A stretch of 64,000 bases of DNA from Fasciolopsis buskii (Eukaryota; Platyhelminthes; Trematoda; Plagiorchiida; Fasciolidae), in NCBI GenBank assembly GCA_008360955.1, contig LUCM01008471.1, positions 1 to 64,000 of the forward strand. Direction: 5' to 3'. The translations under genes and the position numbers were made by a program. Of this stretch, positions 46,701 to 59,829 are shown one piece after another. Numbering within the stretch: the stretch's first letter is position 1; each line of letters opens with the position of its first letter. The notes under the pieces were generated by a model. That model saw only the letters and a list, made by a program, of their open reading frames with translations. It was not told the origin of the DNA and did not search any database.

Positions 46701-49700
46701 CATTCTATTTAATTGATAGTGTGACTCGAATTCAGACAGGTTTTCCACCATGTTTACCGTTCAGTGAAAATCCCAGTATGTGGTTAACTAGGGAGAACAA
46801 ATTTCACTTGAAAAGACTTTTTATCTCCGCTATTAGATTTTGACGAAAACCATGACACGGCCGTCATCTAAGTTAGTAGTAGCAAGAACAATAATAATCG
46901 TAATAATAACATTTATGTCCAGTTTCAATGCTGGTACCTAATAACGGTGGAAAACCTATTCGGGGAGGACTAAAGTGGTTGGTTTAGGTGGTAGGAAACT
47001 GATGATTTTTCAGTTAGTTGCAACCAGAGGAAGGACGAACAGGCTTCACTTTTTTGAACAGAATTTAACACAAAACTGTATGAGTTTGTGGTTCAAGAAA
47101 ACCACTCAAAGCCTACAGGTGACTGTCTTCTGATTAACCAGGCGTGTGGTTTTCTGACCACAAAACGGATCCTACTGTGAAGCTGCTTCCCGGTCGGCGC
47201 AAACTGCCACTGAGGTTTGACATGTTTAGCCCAACTTGATTGCGCTCAGCCAAGATTCCATTTGCAGAATTCTAGCTAGGTCAACAACGAACGTGGTTCG
47301 CGAGAGGGCGTTGGAAAAGTGAATCCAGGAGTACCACATATGTCAACTAAAAGGTCATTGGAGCATGCCAAACGAAACCACATGGGCAGATAGTTGGTTG
47401 GTCGATCAAATCTGAAACGGATGGGAGATGGGAGGGGTTGCAAGGGACCAGCGAGTAGATGGATGGGGGAGAAGTTACATCCCAGGTGCTCGTAATTAGA
47501 TAGGACGGATCGGTTAGAAGGAGAACTGGAAGCTTGAATGAACTGAACTGTAAACAACACCTGTAAACGTTCGATTTTCAGGTCAGATGTGATCAGAAGT
47601 GACTGTTAAAAACTAACTTGACAAACAGATTGCTGTCGACTTTTACTTCCATCAAAATCCATGAGTTCGTCTATAGCTGAAAGCAAGAGTTTTGTCTGGA
47701 CTTGGTCTGCTTGCCCTAGCTGAAAGAATAAACCCGTTATCTTAAAAGGAATGTAATGGAAGGTCATGAATGGAACGTCTTACTGGCAGTCCTAGTCAAT
47801 CGAGTAAGTGGATTTTCTCCGTATACTGGTTCGTCTAAGACGATTTGAAAATCAAACTGATTAATTTCCCCTGCAGATTATTTTTTTAAGTTCAACGGGT
47901 TTTCGAAGCACCAGATTCTATCTAACGCAGATCAGAAGAAAAGTACATAGAATGTAAAGTAAAATTATAGATGGAATCGGAAGCTCATGGACAAAGGCTG
48001 GGAATTTTTAGGCTAGTTGGAGTCGATAAAGGTAGACCGTACACCCGTCAGGGTCCAAGTGTATAGTGGGAATGATTTTGGGACAAGCACACTTCGACAG
48101 CGAGCCTATCAGCTGGAAGCCAATTCAGTCACTTTTATTCTACCTATAGGTCACTACCAGGATAACTTGATCTTTGGAGCTCATACGCCAATTCTCACCG
48201 AAATATCGCCAGGTCGGACATTAGTAAGGCAGCTCAGCACGTTCCACCATTAAACGAGACTGCTTCTATAAATGTGATTACTGTTTTGTCGATCCATACT
48301 CAGCACGACATTTTTACTAGGACATTGATATGGTTCTTTGTGGCCAAGCGGGCATATCAATATTCTGTAGTAGCGTGCAGCGCAGTGTGGGTCTCTATCG
48401 ATCATTCAGGAGTGAACTCTGAACCGTATGATAATGGTGATTTTTCATAGATGTGATGGGTTGGTCAGTGCATTATCCACCGACGTTGCGCCATGTATTT
48501 GAGTAAGTGCTGTAAAACACGGATTTGCACAATAAATACATTATTTTACTGCATTTCCACCATCAGCATACAGTAATACGGGAAATACATGGCTAGGTTA
48601 TGAGGATTAAGAGTATAATGGTGTGACCAATGCCTCGTTGTAATTGGGTGTTTGTGTCAGCCGATGACTCTGAAGATGTTGCTGGGGTTGACAAATTGCC
48701 TTTTCTATCAGGGACATAGAAATATCGGTGACCTGAACCTGGCTACCCTGGTTTATGACGTCACTTTGGTAAATTATCTTCCTTTCAGGAATGTTAGGTT
48801 TATGGATGACGCAACTGTCCAGTGGTCTGAGTATGCAGAAGGCTGTGCATTCACGCTCAACGTGAACTTTGGGCCGTCGTTCTTTCACTAGTGGTCTTAG
48901 AAACCGAGTCGTTTTGGGAGCAATAGTTGGTTTCGCTAAGCATTAGATGCGTTTGACAAATTTCTCAAACAGAAATCATGGGCCAAACACGAAAACCATT
49001 TCGACCACATTCTCAAATCCGCTTGGCCTGTCTCAGACAGTAAAGCATCTCGTTGTGATACTCCTCGCCTAACGTAGAAAATTTCAAAAACTACTGAGGA
49101 CGGCTTTATCTCTTGTGAAAGCTGTGTGGACGAACGATCAATTCGAGATTTCTATTTTCTTCTGTGTCCATTGTTCAATTAAAGACAGTGGTATTCCTGT
49201 CCCTCTTTCCATCAAAGGTTTAAACAGGCCAAGAAATCACCTCACAGCAAACAAGCCAATAGTATCAAACCCTGGTTCATTTGCAAAACGACGGTAAAAA
49301 TAGCAGACAGTAAAAAATGCGGTCTATCAAACTACTTCATCAGCCTATAGAAAATCATGGTCATCGAAATGAAACTTTCATTACGTACGTAGGACATTGT
49401 CACTGTAGGTTATGACATTTTGGTCCATTTCGTCAGTAGAAAACGAATATAATCGTATCTGCTAAAATGTCACCTTATACAGAATAGTATCGACTTCAAG
49501 TCACATCAGAACTGCATTGTTATTCACTTCTAGAACGGGACTGTGAAGTTATTAGTAGGAGCAGTCTTCTAGGTGCTTGTTAGGCCGGCCAGATTGTGAG
49601 CAAACAGGTCACAAGTTGCTCAGGCGGTATTCGGTAGATGACTGCCACTTTTCGGTGAATTATTGGTCTGACTTTTTATTTACGCTAAACTTTTGTGTAT

Positions 49701-52700
49701 GCAACGACAGTCATTTAAATCATCGTGGTATCAGTCAGTCAAGCAAAATTAACTTGGTGTCACTTTGTATTCACTGAAATCTATGATTAGTCGCATTTCA
49801 TTTCAACCTTATGATTTTGTGTTATTTCACTTTAGATTTATGAGCGTCATTACTTCCCGTTTCGATGCAAACTCTCAGAAAGTTTTTTCAGGTGGTCTTG
49901 TTTTTCACCACAAAAGTTAGAGCAGTTTGGCTCTCGTGCCTCCGTACCACTCCAGCTGGGTCTTAGCGACCACGGGGATCTTTTCCAATAAGCCCAGGCT
50001 TCACAGCCTAGTATTCAATAAATCAGTGGTTTAAATTCGCTTTCAACGTTTTGTTCTTCCTTATGGGCACACCTAATCGTGAGCCATTGGACGATGGGTT
50101 TGTGGTTTATGATGTGTGATAGTGCTGCGGTGATATTTTGCGGTGAAACCGCGCGCGTCAATGCCATACAGTGAGGAAACCGGCTTTCATTTGTGTGCAT
50201 ATGCATATCCGTTTTCCAATTTTGCACAAGTCATATCTCTAGTTCGAAATAAACCAGATGTTTCACTTTTTATTGAATTTAGTTACCCAACTACTGAATA
50301 AGTAAGAGAAACCTTAAGGAAACACCACTGTCCACGCCGAGTTAGTGAGGGGAGGGGGTGCAAACTACAGGCAATTTGCGGTTCGTATCTTTCGGATATC
50401 ACTGTCACCCTGATTATTATTTCGAGGCTGAAAACTCCTAAATCAAACAACGGCAGGATGAATGATTGGCTTTTCGGATAGATGACGCAGTTGAAAATGT
50501 ACATCCTAGGTGCCCAGCAATATCAAAAGTGACTGACAAGTTGACGACCTCACTAAACACAAAAAACTGGCCAGTATTAGTCGTTCGTTCACATGGCTAA
50601 CCTTATCAAGGAGTAGCAGCGCGGGGGATGGTTGTGCCCAAGTGATTCGTCATCCAACATCAGCATCCTACTACAGCAGAGCCTTTTTACTCAGCATTTA
50701 TTTTAACACGGTTGACTGAGAGGCGTACAATCCTTTTAACGAAGGGTGGTTCTTGCCAAAGGTTCTCCGTGGCCTTTTAATCATGGGCATTTAAGTTTCC
50801 AAAGCTAGTCAGGTAGAACTTTCCTTGACTGGATTCATAAAAATAATTGACCCAATACACAATGCTACCACTTTTTTCAAATTGAGTGATACTATACACA
50901 ATTTTCCGGAAGAGGGCCATTGAAGAACACTGCAAAGGTTCAAACGCAAAACCTTCATACTCAAAAACCATGATGCTGATCACCTGAGCAGCTTTCTTTC
51001 TTCCTCGTAATAAATTAAACATTAATTACTCCAAGCGTTAAACAATGCCGACTGTAAGAATCCCGTTTCGTGACCCCAAAGACGACTGAATGTTTCACGA
51101 GACCAGATGGACCGGGTAGAGGCGAGCTAGAAGGAGTTCCACACCAATCTTCTTTCGCCCGATAACTATCGGACCCACTCAAACGGCATTATTCCCACTT
51201 GGGTATAAATTGAATTTTATCTTAGTAAAGCCTGTTGTTGCTGGGGTCAACTTATTAGTCAAACACTTTGATATATGACCAGAAACTCAACAAAGAAATG
51301 GCTTTGTTCACAGTTGCAGGTGTGATTCGCATGCACACATAGACACATACATCCCCACAGTTAGGCACAAATAACGTAGTTATGTTTATGGTGGAGTACA
51401 TGCAACAGTCCTCATAAGGTCATATATTGGAAACCATCTCAAATGTTGGGATACTGCATGTACTCAATGGTCGCCGTCGTCACCACGTTCATGATCATGG
51501 GCGGATGTGGCTGTGAAATAGAATGATATTTACCGTTGGCCACCCCCTACAGACGAACATTCCGGCCCAACCATTAATTGAGATATATCTGTCACCATAT
51601 TGAACCACATATACACTTACACACACGTTGATGACTCGCGTTGGACGATGGCAATTCATGCCGATTCCGCACAAGCACATTACCTGAAGCTACTTGGGAG
51701 TGCTTCTGTTCAGTCAACGAGGGGATGACCAACAAAACTTCGCTATTTGCAGTCATTAGTTTTGGCGCAAAGCCGTCGACTCTCAACTGATTTGATTGTG
51801 AATTCGGCCTTTGGGGATAGGGGATCTAGCCAGCGAGTAACCAAAATGTTTTCACTGGGCTTTCCGCCTCCGTAACCCTTCAGTAACAGGCCATGATTAA
51901 CATCAAATGAAAGGCAGCTTATCGTGAGGGGGGCGGCAGCAATAAATACTAGGTTATTTTGCCTGTATGTCAGCCATGTCAAAAGGGAGAGAATGAAAAA
52001 GAACAATCCGTTTAAATGTGTAGTTATAGCTACTTGACAAGATCGTCGACCATGGCAGTAGACCGCCATTCCGACGGCACACTGTTGGTGGACGAATGTA
52101 TCTTACAGAAAGACAATAAAATGCCTTAAGGTGATACGGACCACAAGTCCGGCTCAATATAGGCTGACGACCCGGTGGTTAGGCTTCCGACTCTTACTTG
52201 TTTGACCCAGATTAAAGTTCAATCTTCTATCCGAAATATGTGCACTACAATGCTGATGGATCTCAGAGAGGATAATAATAGTTGCCAGAATAGCAGTAGA
52301 GCAAAGAAATTTCTTGTAATTTTTAAAAATTAAGGAGTAATGGAGCAAACGAGATCACTTCTAGTTTACGGTCTTTTCCTAACTGCTTTTTTAACTCCAA
52401 GCTTTTACTAACTTGCTTGTCTCTTACAGTTTAGTACCTAGCCAATGTCGTTGACTATTATCGAATACAATCCCGTGAAGTCACCGACATTGTTGCGAAC
52501 CAACTCAAAGTCAGATTCGTAAAAACGGATTCTAACAAACATTTAGCAGTAGGTTGTTAATTAGAACCAAATCTGATATGCTGATGCATTTTAAGATTTC
52601 ATGGAATTTCAAAATTCATTTTTACTGTGCCATTCTTCCTACCAAGAATCATGGGATTTAGATTGCGGATTTCCAACTTGAAGATCAATAAATGTCTCTC

Positions 52701-53388
52701 TCACTGTCTGTCAGTTCACCACTGGGCGACTCACATTTGTTCGTGATATCCATCTTGAAACACTGTTTGCTTATCTTTCAATAGGCAAAATAAAGGAACC
52801 GATTGATTATGACATTATTATTATTTAGTGGTTACCACCCGAACCTTAGAATCTTGACATACAGGAATCGAATCTAGCTTGCTAAACACGACCAACCACT
52901 ACACAGTTCGGTCAATTCCGTTGTGGTTAATCGCAAAGCAGCATTCTGTAGACTGTTTTATTCCACAGTCAATAGAAGGAAAAGTCACGTCTTGCAAAAC
53001 TTTAATATTTGAGGAAATAAGCTTCTCAGCGTCTCACGTACCTTTGAATAGAATAAAATATTTGTACAAATTAACAACACAGGAAAATTACAGCCGAGGT
53101 AATCTGTTGGTAAATGAAAGAAGCCAGTCCGAAGTTAAGTTTGTGGGGTGTGGTATATGCAAATAAAACTGGCATGATTGGGCTTCGTCAATTGGGATAA
53201 TTGCAAGGCATGTGCATCAATCAAACAAGAGCCTACGCTCATTATTCTACATTTGTTGTTCCACCATTTCTGAACACAGGTTTGTAATGCCGAGGGCCGT
53301 TCATTTTTTTAAAGTCACAGCCTGGAAAAGTTTACTATACATGCGGGTATGTTTAACAAAGTCGTTCACAGGGTAAGTTGTAATCCTG
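43781..53388. other. Long spacer without a supportable gene
   Basis: About 9.6 kb. I see scattered tRNA-like strings (for example GGGTTTGAATCTTTCCC near 44550, GGGTTCGAATCTTGCC near 44945, AGGAATCGAATC near 52863), short simple runs (AATAATAAT near 46893) and many short open frames without motif or splice context. A single possible minus-strand exon is listed at 47276-47411. It may be intergenic, or a long intron of the PDZ-gene neighbourhood. Confidence 0.4.
47276..47411 (-). CDS. Possible terminal exon, minus strand (weak)
   Basis: A long pyrimidine tract and CAG (CCCATCTCCCATCCGTTTCAG on the minus strand) precede an open frame starting FDRPTNYLPMWFRLACSND and ending at TAG. No partner exon was found and the surrounding strand is pyrimidine-rich, which can create such frames by chance. 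Confidence 0.2.
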
Positions 53389-53591
53389 TCAGTCCATAGG
53401 AAATTCTTCGGAGTTCGAGCGAACAGTGAGCAGTAGGGTGAGACAGTTGCTAAAATGCTGACTCAGTTCCGTGAGCGACAATCGGGCGCATTGTACTCCG
53501 TTCACTTGAATTAGTTCATCCCCCACACGTAGTTCTCTCAGACTGGGACATTGCACAGATAAATTTTCCGCCAATCGAGTTAGACGAAATC
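53389..53591 (-). CDS. PDZ-domain protein, exon 5 (last)
   Basis: Minus strand, after the acceptor TTTCAATTTCCCGACCGTAG, running to a TGA. It encodes the larger part of a PDZ domain: GFRLTRLAENL, LRELRVGDELIQVNGV (the GD-ILxVNG core of the family), then a second helix (SLTELSQHF) and the last strand LTLLLTVRS. After the domain only SEEFPMD remains, so the PDZ is at the extreme C-terminus. The split glycine codon (G from exon 4, GA here) restores the frame exactly. Confidence 0.75.
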
Positions 53592-54845
53592 CTACGGTCG
53601 GGAAATTGAAAAAAAACAGGAATGTTGTTGATTGTAACATTGTTGTCTAGCATAGTTGGATTTTAGTCGCAACTATCAACTGTTAGACCGAGGGATTTGA
53701 ATTTGCAACATTTAGAAAATGCAACTGGTGGAAATCCTATTTAGGTCACACTATTCATAATCTAGTTTTTGTGAATAATGCGAATTTCGGCGTTCAGTTG
53801 TACAAGACGAGGCAGCACGCGTTTCCGAACAACGGATTCAGACGAACTAAGTAGGGCTTTTCAGTCTCACACTCAGATTCGACGACCAATGTGTGAATTT
53901 CAATTAAAGCGATTGCGTGGTAGATTCTAACTGCATTCCATTTGCCAAAATGAACCTAATTTAGCCAATTTTCACGGATTTTCACCATCGGCTCATGATT
54001 CTTTTCGCGAAGCTCTTTCACAAATAGGCTTTCAAATAAACTCACTTTGCTTTTCGAACGACTCACCTTCATCGATCACCGCTGAAACAATCCAGCTAGC
54101 ACAATACCTAAAACTTTCGTCGGTATCTCGTTCGTCCTAGGTTCGCGTCCCAGTTAGTCCGCTGTAGATGTACATTCCTAACACTGATGAAGCAGCCATG
54201 CAGTGTTGCCATGGTTTCTTAACAGTCATCTGGTCCTCGATTCCGAGTGATAAATTTGTTGGACATCATAAAAATTTGAAGTTCTGTCTGTCCAGCTTGG
54301 CGTTTAGGTCACAAACTCCATATTTCAAGGCGACAAAGTCAGTGTTTGTAACTCAGACATCAGAACCTCGAGAAAACCAAAAATACTGAGTCTCAAAATC
54401 ATTGAAATCGCTTTCTGACCAGTTACCTGATTTACTTCATAATTCACTAGGAAAAAGTTTCTCAATTCAGTGTTGCTCTCGAATCGTTGGCTACCCACTG
54501 TTGATGATTCCTTACAGAAAGTAATCATAGGTATATCCTTTTTCACTAATCAGGTCATTATTGACAATCTCCAGTGAGTTAGACCGAATATCCTGTTGCA
54601 ATATTTAGACCGTGGAAATAATCCAAGCGACTAGATGAACAACGACATGTACATGATCAAATCGAGCCAATATTATCGGCGTTCCAGGATTCCAGTCACA
54701 AGCTGTGCTACCAAATCGCCGTCATACATTTACGCTTTCCCAAAATGGCCGCGTTCAAGTCGATTTCATCGCGTTATCCTCAGCTTAGATAAGCTTTAGC
54801 AGAAATAGGTGCAGACAACAGAAATAACATAGAAACTTCACGTAC
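53592..54845 (-). other. PDZ-gene intron 4, hosts a SINE
   Basis: 1,254 bases with GT-AG ends on the minus strand, splitting the PDZ domain between its second and third strands. Contains a degraded SINE with hammerhead-like core at 54100-54230. Confidence 0.6.
54100..54230 (+). mobile_element. SINE-like unit with hammerhead remnant, copy 2
   Basis: CCTAGGTTCGCGTCCCAGTT (box B-like) is followed by GTAGATGTACA, CTGATGA (54184-54190) and CAGCCATGCAGTGTTGCCATGG. Same order as 17300-17390, but the stem II loop and the GAAAC string are deleted or merged, so the ribozyme fold is lost. Confidence 0.5.
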
Positions 54846-55438
54846 CTAGATCAGATTTAGTGACGAAAATCCCGAAGGGGTCCTGCAATGTGGTTCGTCT
54901 CAGTTGGACCAGTTTGGTAGTTAGGTGTGTGCGGGTGCACGCTCGAGTGGGCGGTGCAAATTTACCATCTATCAACTCAGGTAGACCCATGGAGGCGGAA
55001 GATTCGAAGGAGATCAGTCGATTCAGCGACATATCCGAATGACGTCGTCGGGTGCTTGTGGTCATCGTTTCTCCAACTGTCTCTGTACTTATTGATTTAG
55101 TCATTTCTGTGAGATTTGTAGTGGAATTTCTCCAAGCTTTGCACAGTATGTCCAAAGTTTGCCTGGCCGACTGACGTAAACCATTGAGTAGGTGGGATTT
55201 TCGTCCCCGGGTCGATTTTGTGGCGGAAAATAAATGAGTCTCCGATTTTGTTGCGCGTTCAACTGGGCCGTTGACGCTGTGCCGTCCTCGCGAGTTTTGC
55301 GATGGCTGAAATCGACTGGTGTCTTTCCTCGTGGCGTCTACAATGTGGGCATAGTCAGTTGTGCCACAATCGCCCGGGAGAGTCATGGAGTCGGTCAAGT
55401 TAAGACTGTCTCTTGAAGCGAAAAGGTTATCCTTAACA
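54846..55438 (-). CDS. PDZ-domain protein, exon 4
   Basis: Minus-strand exon of 593 bases. The 3' donor is TCTAG followed by GTACGTG; the 5' acceptor CCGAACAG is somewhat weak. It encodes a long Ser/Thr/Arg-rich linker (for example SASMGLPELIDGKF, RGRKSHLLNGLRQ) and, at its end, the first strands of the PDZ domain: KLVQLRR and DPFGIFVTKSDL, where PFGI occupies the carboxylate-binding loop. Start and end phases are compatible with exons 3 and 5. An in-frame ATG at 55473 lies upstream, so the alternative of a first coding exon starting there cannot be ruled out. Confidence 0.65.
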
Positions 55439-56578
55439 CTGTTCGGACGACATAGTACACCAGTATAATCCATTCATGCGGGTATCGAAGCCAGCAGATC
55501 AAGATCGAGCGGCAAAATAAAAAGGGGGTGGTAGGGGGAGGGTTGGAATTGCCAAAAGGTGTGAACATGAGATAACTGAACATTAAACAAAGTTGGAAGT
55601 TGTGTACTTTTACCTGTGCATGCAATTAAATTGGACTGCTTCATTTTTATGATGAAAATTTGACCATTATTTGGGGCTCTGCATGCGGTTTTGGCTCTTC
55701 CAAAAGACGATGCTAATAAATAGATTAAATGGCAACACATAAGGTAGCCTATTAGAATCTCGTGACTAATTCTAACTATGGTATTTTAATACTGTCTTAT
55801 TTTGACCTTACTGTGCTGTATGTCAATCAGTCATGGATTCGACAGATACTGAAAGACATGAATTCATACTCCTAAATACATTCAATCGATCCCCTCATTT
55901 ATTGTTATCAATCATAATTACGGTGGCCATACAGAGGCCGAAAAGATACAAGTTAATAGAACTAATTTTACATCGCAAGCTGTTGGTTTAAATGCGCCTG
56001 TTCAAAATGCATCATATTTCTTGTCTGTGGGAATCGGATTAAAATAATCCAGTTTAGCTGCGGTTAGAGATAGTCTAAGTAATTCTCAAATGGTTTAATT
56101 ACACCGGTATTTGAAAGATGAACGAAAGCCCCAGGGTTTGGCATAATGTGAGCAGTTATCACACTATTTCTAACAAGCTAGCTAATCTAGCATTTAATCA
56201 GCTCGTTATGTAACAGCGACTAGTGATCACTGTCCAGTGGAGGAATAGATAGGTAAGTCCGATGTTAGTTGTGATGACTCTCTCGGTCATGTGAAGGCCT
56301 GGTAACAGTAGCTTCTGGGTGGTATTTAAGCACAAGTAGAAAGATTTCGCTAGCCACTGCAATAACGCAATACCTCGGTGAACGACTGATTGTTGTTTAG
56401 ACACCCACCATCGCAGTTACGAAACACGATTCAGACCGGTGTACTTTAACATAAGCTGGACTATCATGATCATGGATAAGCTTTCACAATCGACGAATTG
56501 AGAAACTATGCTAAATAATAGTCAGACAGAATGACCCAGACAGATGAAATCCCAGTAGACTGGAAAACAGTTGCTTAC

Positions 56579-56771
56579 ACGGCGTTACCATGTTGCATCG
56601 TTGTCGATCCTGGAACAAGATAGATCCTTTTCGCCGGCGAAGGAGCTGTAAGAGAAAGGATGTATCGTTCAGAGTCGAAGTCACTCCGTTTCATTTGCAC
56701 TTTAACAAACTCATCGCCAAAGGTGCCTGTACCAGCATCATTGTAGCACAGCCCAAAAAGGTATTCACAAC
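56579..56771 (-). CDS. PDZ-domain protein, exon 3
   Basis: Minus strand, between acceptor CTTTCATGGTCAACAG and donor GTAAGC. Reads CEYLFGLCYNDAGTG, FGDEFVKVQMKRSDFDS, YILSLTAPSPAKRIYLVPG and MQHGNA. An alternative donor GTAACG lies 13 bases earlier but would give the wrong phase for exon 4. No domain recognised in this part. Confidence 0.55.
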
Positions 56772-57142
56772 CTGTTGACCATGAAAGTTTGGTAATTTGA
56801 AATAAAGAAACCAAAACCGAAGTGATCCCGTTTGGATACTTAGGCGAGGGATGATTGAGGACACCCGTAAATGGAATCGAAAAGATTTCTGTTCCTGATA
56901 ATTATTTTTGCTGAATACTCGCTGAATCGTTGCATCCACCTCCGCAGCATACGAATATTTTAGCAATCATCAGAATGTGATGGGTCAGGTATACATATAC
57001 ATAGGTAATTTTTTACAACACAATTTGTCATCGTCATCTGCATAAGCATCATGCTCCTCGTTCGATGAAAAGTTCACGAAAGGGCTTAGTCTACAGAAAA
57101 ATTTTAGTGCATCAACCACTATTCGATCAATCAATCACGCAC

Positions 57143-57351
57143 CAATTGTATCCTCCGCGTCTCTGTGAATTGGCATCCCATCAGCACTAAATCGTCGACG
57201 GACCAGTGGATTCGTGCTGATTCCCCGTCGGCCGTGAGCATTAGTCACGGGAGAGACCGCATTCAAGGTCGAAGGCACGTTGGCCACTTGCAACCAGGCC
57301 GTCGTCTGCTCTGTCACCTTGGCAACGGGTCCGATGTGATCGACGGAACAT
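57143..57351 (-). CDS. PDZ-domain protein, exon 2
   Basis: Minus strand, with a strong acceptor (TTTTTCTCTCCTCAAACC, then CTAACAG) and donor GTGCGTG. Reads CSVDHIGPVAKVTEQTTAW, NAVSPVTNAHGRRG, NPLVRRRFSADGMPIHRD. Its one-base split codons at both ends fit exons 1 and 3. Contains RRRFS, a possible basophilic kinase or 14-3-3 type site (speculative). Confidence 0.6.
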
Positions 57352-58032
57352 CTGTTAGATGACAAGGTTTGAGGAGAGAAAAAGGACAGGACCCAGTGGA
57401 TTGCTGGGCTGGTTAACTGTTCTATATGGAACCGTGGTGTGGATAAGACACATTTGGTAACATCGTGATTCCGCTAGGATTTAATTAGCAGGTTGACAAC
57501 AGTTAAGTCGCAATACCTGACGAATCAAAATCGACGGGCGCAACTTTAATTTCGTTGAGAGCTGGTATGTTCTAACGACAAGACAGAATGAACAGATCCA
57601 ATGAATCTAATGATGGTCGCGTCGTAAGAAAAACCCACTTCCGTTGTGGGTACATTTAGCGAACGTTTGTTTATAAAATGTTATCAAAAAGTTATGATGG
57701 GCATGACTAGAATGTTGAAGTGAACATACTGATATCATGTAAACCGCAACAGCTCCACCATACGCGAAGGACCAATTGATTATCACCCATCAGATCGATC
57801 TAATGGTAACAACAGTAAGGTCTGCTTTAAGGTGAAAAGCCGATTGGAGTCATAATAGGGATGCTATGAACAAAGTTCCGTGGTGGCTCTTTGTCGTTGC
57901 ATTTTAGCATTGCGACATCTCTTTAGTACGATCTGACAAACTAACCAAGTGGTTGAGTGAGATAAATCACCGTATGAACTTCAACAAGGACAACATACGC
58001 CGCGATAGGCGATGACCCCAGGTAGGACTTAC

Positions 58033-58418
58033 GTTGTAGAGTTGAACAGGACACCTGAATGTAGAGCTCTTATTGGCTGTCTGGTGGCGCTCAATTCCGA
58101 CTTTGTATCCGCGCTGCCACAGTCCGTATCAAATGTTAGCGAACCAGTAATTTTTCTACGCAGCCGAAATTGTGGCCAGTCAACAATCCGCTCCCGACGA
58201 CGTTGAGTAACGTGTTGCAAGTTGATCTTTGGGTGCGTGGTGCAAGATTGATCTCTTGTTTGATTTATCCGGGTTGTTACGGGCAGTGAAATTTGTGATT
58301 TCACGTACCCTTTCCCGACTGTTGTACCCAAGCGAGGTCGCATTCTAGGTGACGAGACACTTAGTTGATCAGCAGTGACCAAATGATCTGGCTTATGCAC
58401 CTCAGTATTCAATGTCAT
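58033..58418 (-). CDS. PDZ-domain protein, exon 1 (putative start)
   Basis: Minus strand, from ATG at 58418-58416 to a strong donor GTAAGTCC. The start context is GCCTGGATGA, with an in-frame TAA 12 bases upstream. With the other four exons (386+209+193+593+203 bases) the sum is 1,584 = 528 codons, a 527-residue protein with all four splice phases compatible. The N-terminal two thirds are basic, low in hydrophobics and without a recognised domain (for example RRRERIVDWPQFRLRRK); only the C-terminal PDZ (about residues 436-521) is identifiable. Such proteins usually act as cytoplasmic or junctional scaffolds binding C-terminal peptides of partners. A further upstream exon is possible. Confidence 0.6.
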
Positions 58419-58912
58419 CCAGGCGAATGTTTACCGGATGATTGTACAGAAAAGTAAGTTGAGATTTAACGGATCACGCGCGCTGATACTGTTTGGAAAG
58501 TAAAGACAACGAGAGAAAATTGTTTAAAGTGGGAAACATCTTTTCATTAAGGTCTTTCACACTGCGTGCGAGGGAAACGTGACAAAGATGAAGGGTATTT
58601 CGATTCTTTACAACTGAGACATAAGCTGACACTGAATTCTGATCATTCGTAATTTGGTTGTAGACAGTAAATCGCTGTCTCCCGGAGAATTACCACAACT
58701 GGTCTATTGAGAACTTGTGTGTCAATGCCCTTTCGTGTCTCGAGGTTATGTAGCGAGCCCGAGTAACTAAGGGACATGCTCCCTCGTCTGTATTTATGCC
58801 AGATATACTAAAAACAAATAAGTTATAACTAAAGAACACATTCAAGAATAAAGAGCGGACGCACTTTCATGCGCACCAAGATTTTTTGATAAGATTTTAA
58901 TATGCACCACAG
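58419..58912. other. Head-to-head spacer between the PDZ gene and gene D
   Basis: 494 bases; could hold a shared promoter if both starts are right. No TATA-like box placed with confidence. Confidence 0.25.
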
Positions 58913-58956
58913 AAATCCCAAACAGCCGATCGTCCTGTCCTTGAGAGTTCCATGAG
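58913..58956 (+). CDS. Candidate exon, gene D
   Basis: Acceptor TATGCACCACAG and donor GTGACC (moderate). Only one frame is open: KSQTADRPVLESSM ending in phase 2, which fits the one-base start of the next exon. No start codon found upstream. Confidence 0.3.
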
Positions 58957-59740
58957 GTGACCGAATTTAAACTCAGCTATGAAGAAACATTACTTACAGC
59001 AAATTTCAAGTACCATTGCGTTGCACAGTACGAGTGGCTCAAACGGGTTGAAAGTACCCGTTCTCATTAACCACAAGATGCACTTGCAATAAATCAACTT
59101 AACGAATGTTACGACCAAGAGGCTGCCTCCAGAATGTCGTCACGACCTAGACAGCGAATTACATCGGGTAAATTCGTTCACCGAGAAAATGTAATCAGGT
59201 AATTCAGGAGCCAGTCTAACTAGCTTTATTTCTCGAAAATTCACTCATTATACCTAGACCAAAACGGTTTTACGTGCCGGATACCGTTGAACAATTTTGG
59301 ATTAACTTGTTCCTGTTGAACCGGAAAATGTGCTGAGGTCAGAACTATTCCCAGTCACATTGCGTGGAGGTAGACGGAGGACCAGATCCATTGTTCGATT
59401 CGGATTATGTTTGCCCATGTTCTGGTTAACATGTAAGACCGATTAACGACAAGTTTGGAAAACTGATTTGGCCCTCAGATAATAGGGAATGGGAAGGGGA
59501 GTGAATCACATGCTGTTCTCATGATCTCGTTCAGATTGAATATTGAGATCTCTCAACATAGTACAAATCATTGGACAATTCAAGGTGTGACCCGAAAACT
59601 GCAAACACGAAACTCATCAGGGATTGGGAACAAAAGAAACAGATAGAACCAGTGTTAATCACCGGATTTTTCTGTGCTCGCGGCCTGTGGGAACATGAAA
59701 AAAATTCATATTTGATTTGCCCATTGGACTTTCATTTCAG

Positions 59741-59790
59741 CCAAAGTTTCAACCCTCAAGTACATGCGACGTACACTTGTATCCATTCAA
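59741..59790 (+). CDS. Candidate 50-base exon, gene D
   Basis: Strong acceptor (GGACTTTCATTTCAG) and donor GTGAGT. All three frames are open; the one that links to the next exon reads QSFNPQVHATYTCIHS with one split base on each side. Confidence 0.4.
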
Positions 59791-59829
59791 GTGAGTTCGC
59801 GGAGCACCGTTGAAGTTCGGAGCTTACAG
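59791..59829 (+). other. 39-base candidate intron, gene D
   Basis: Starts GTGAGT and ends GAGCTTACAG. Very short introns are known in flatworm genes, so the size is acceptable there though it would be unusual elsewhere. Confidence 0.4.

Noticed and set aside
48017..48253. 78-codon frame at 48 kb as an exon
   Set aside because: Begins at TTG; the nearby acceptor TTTTTAG is followed by a stop in this frame and no donor fits.
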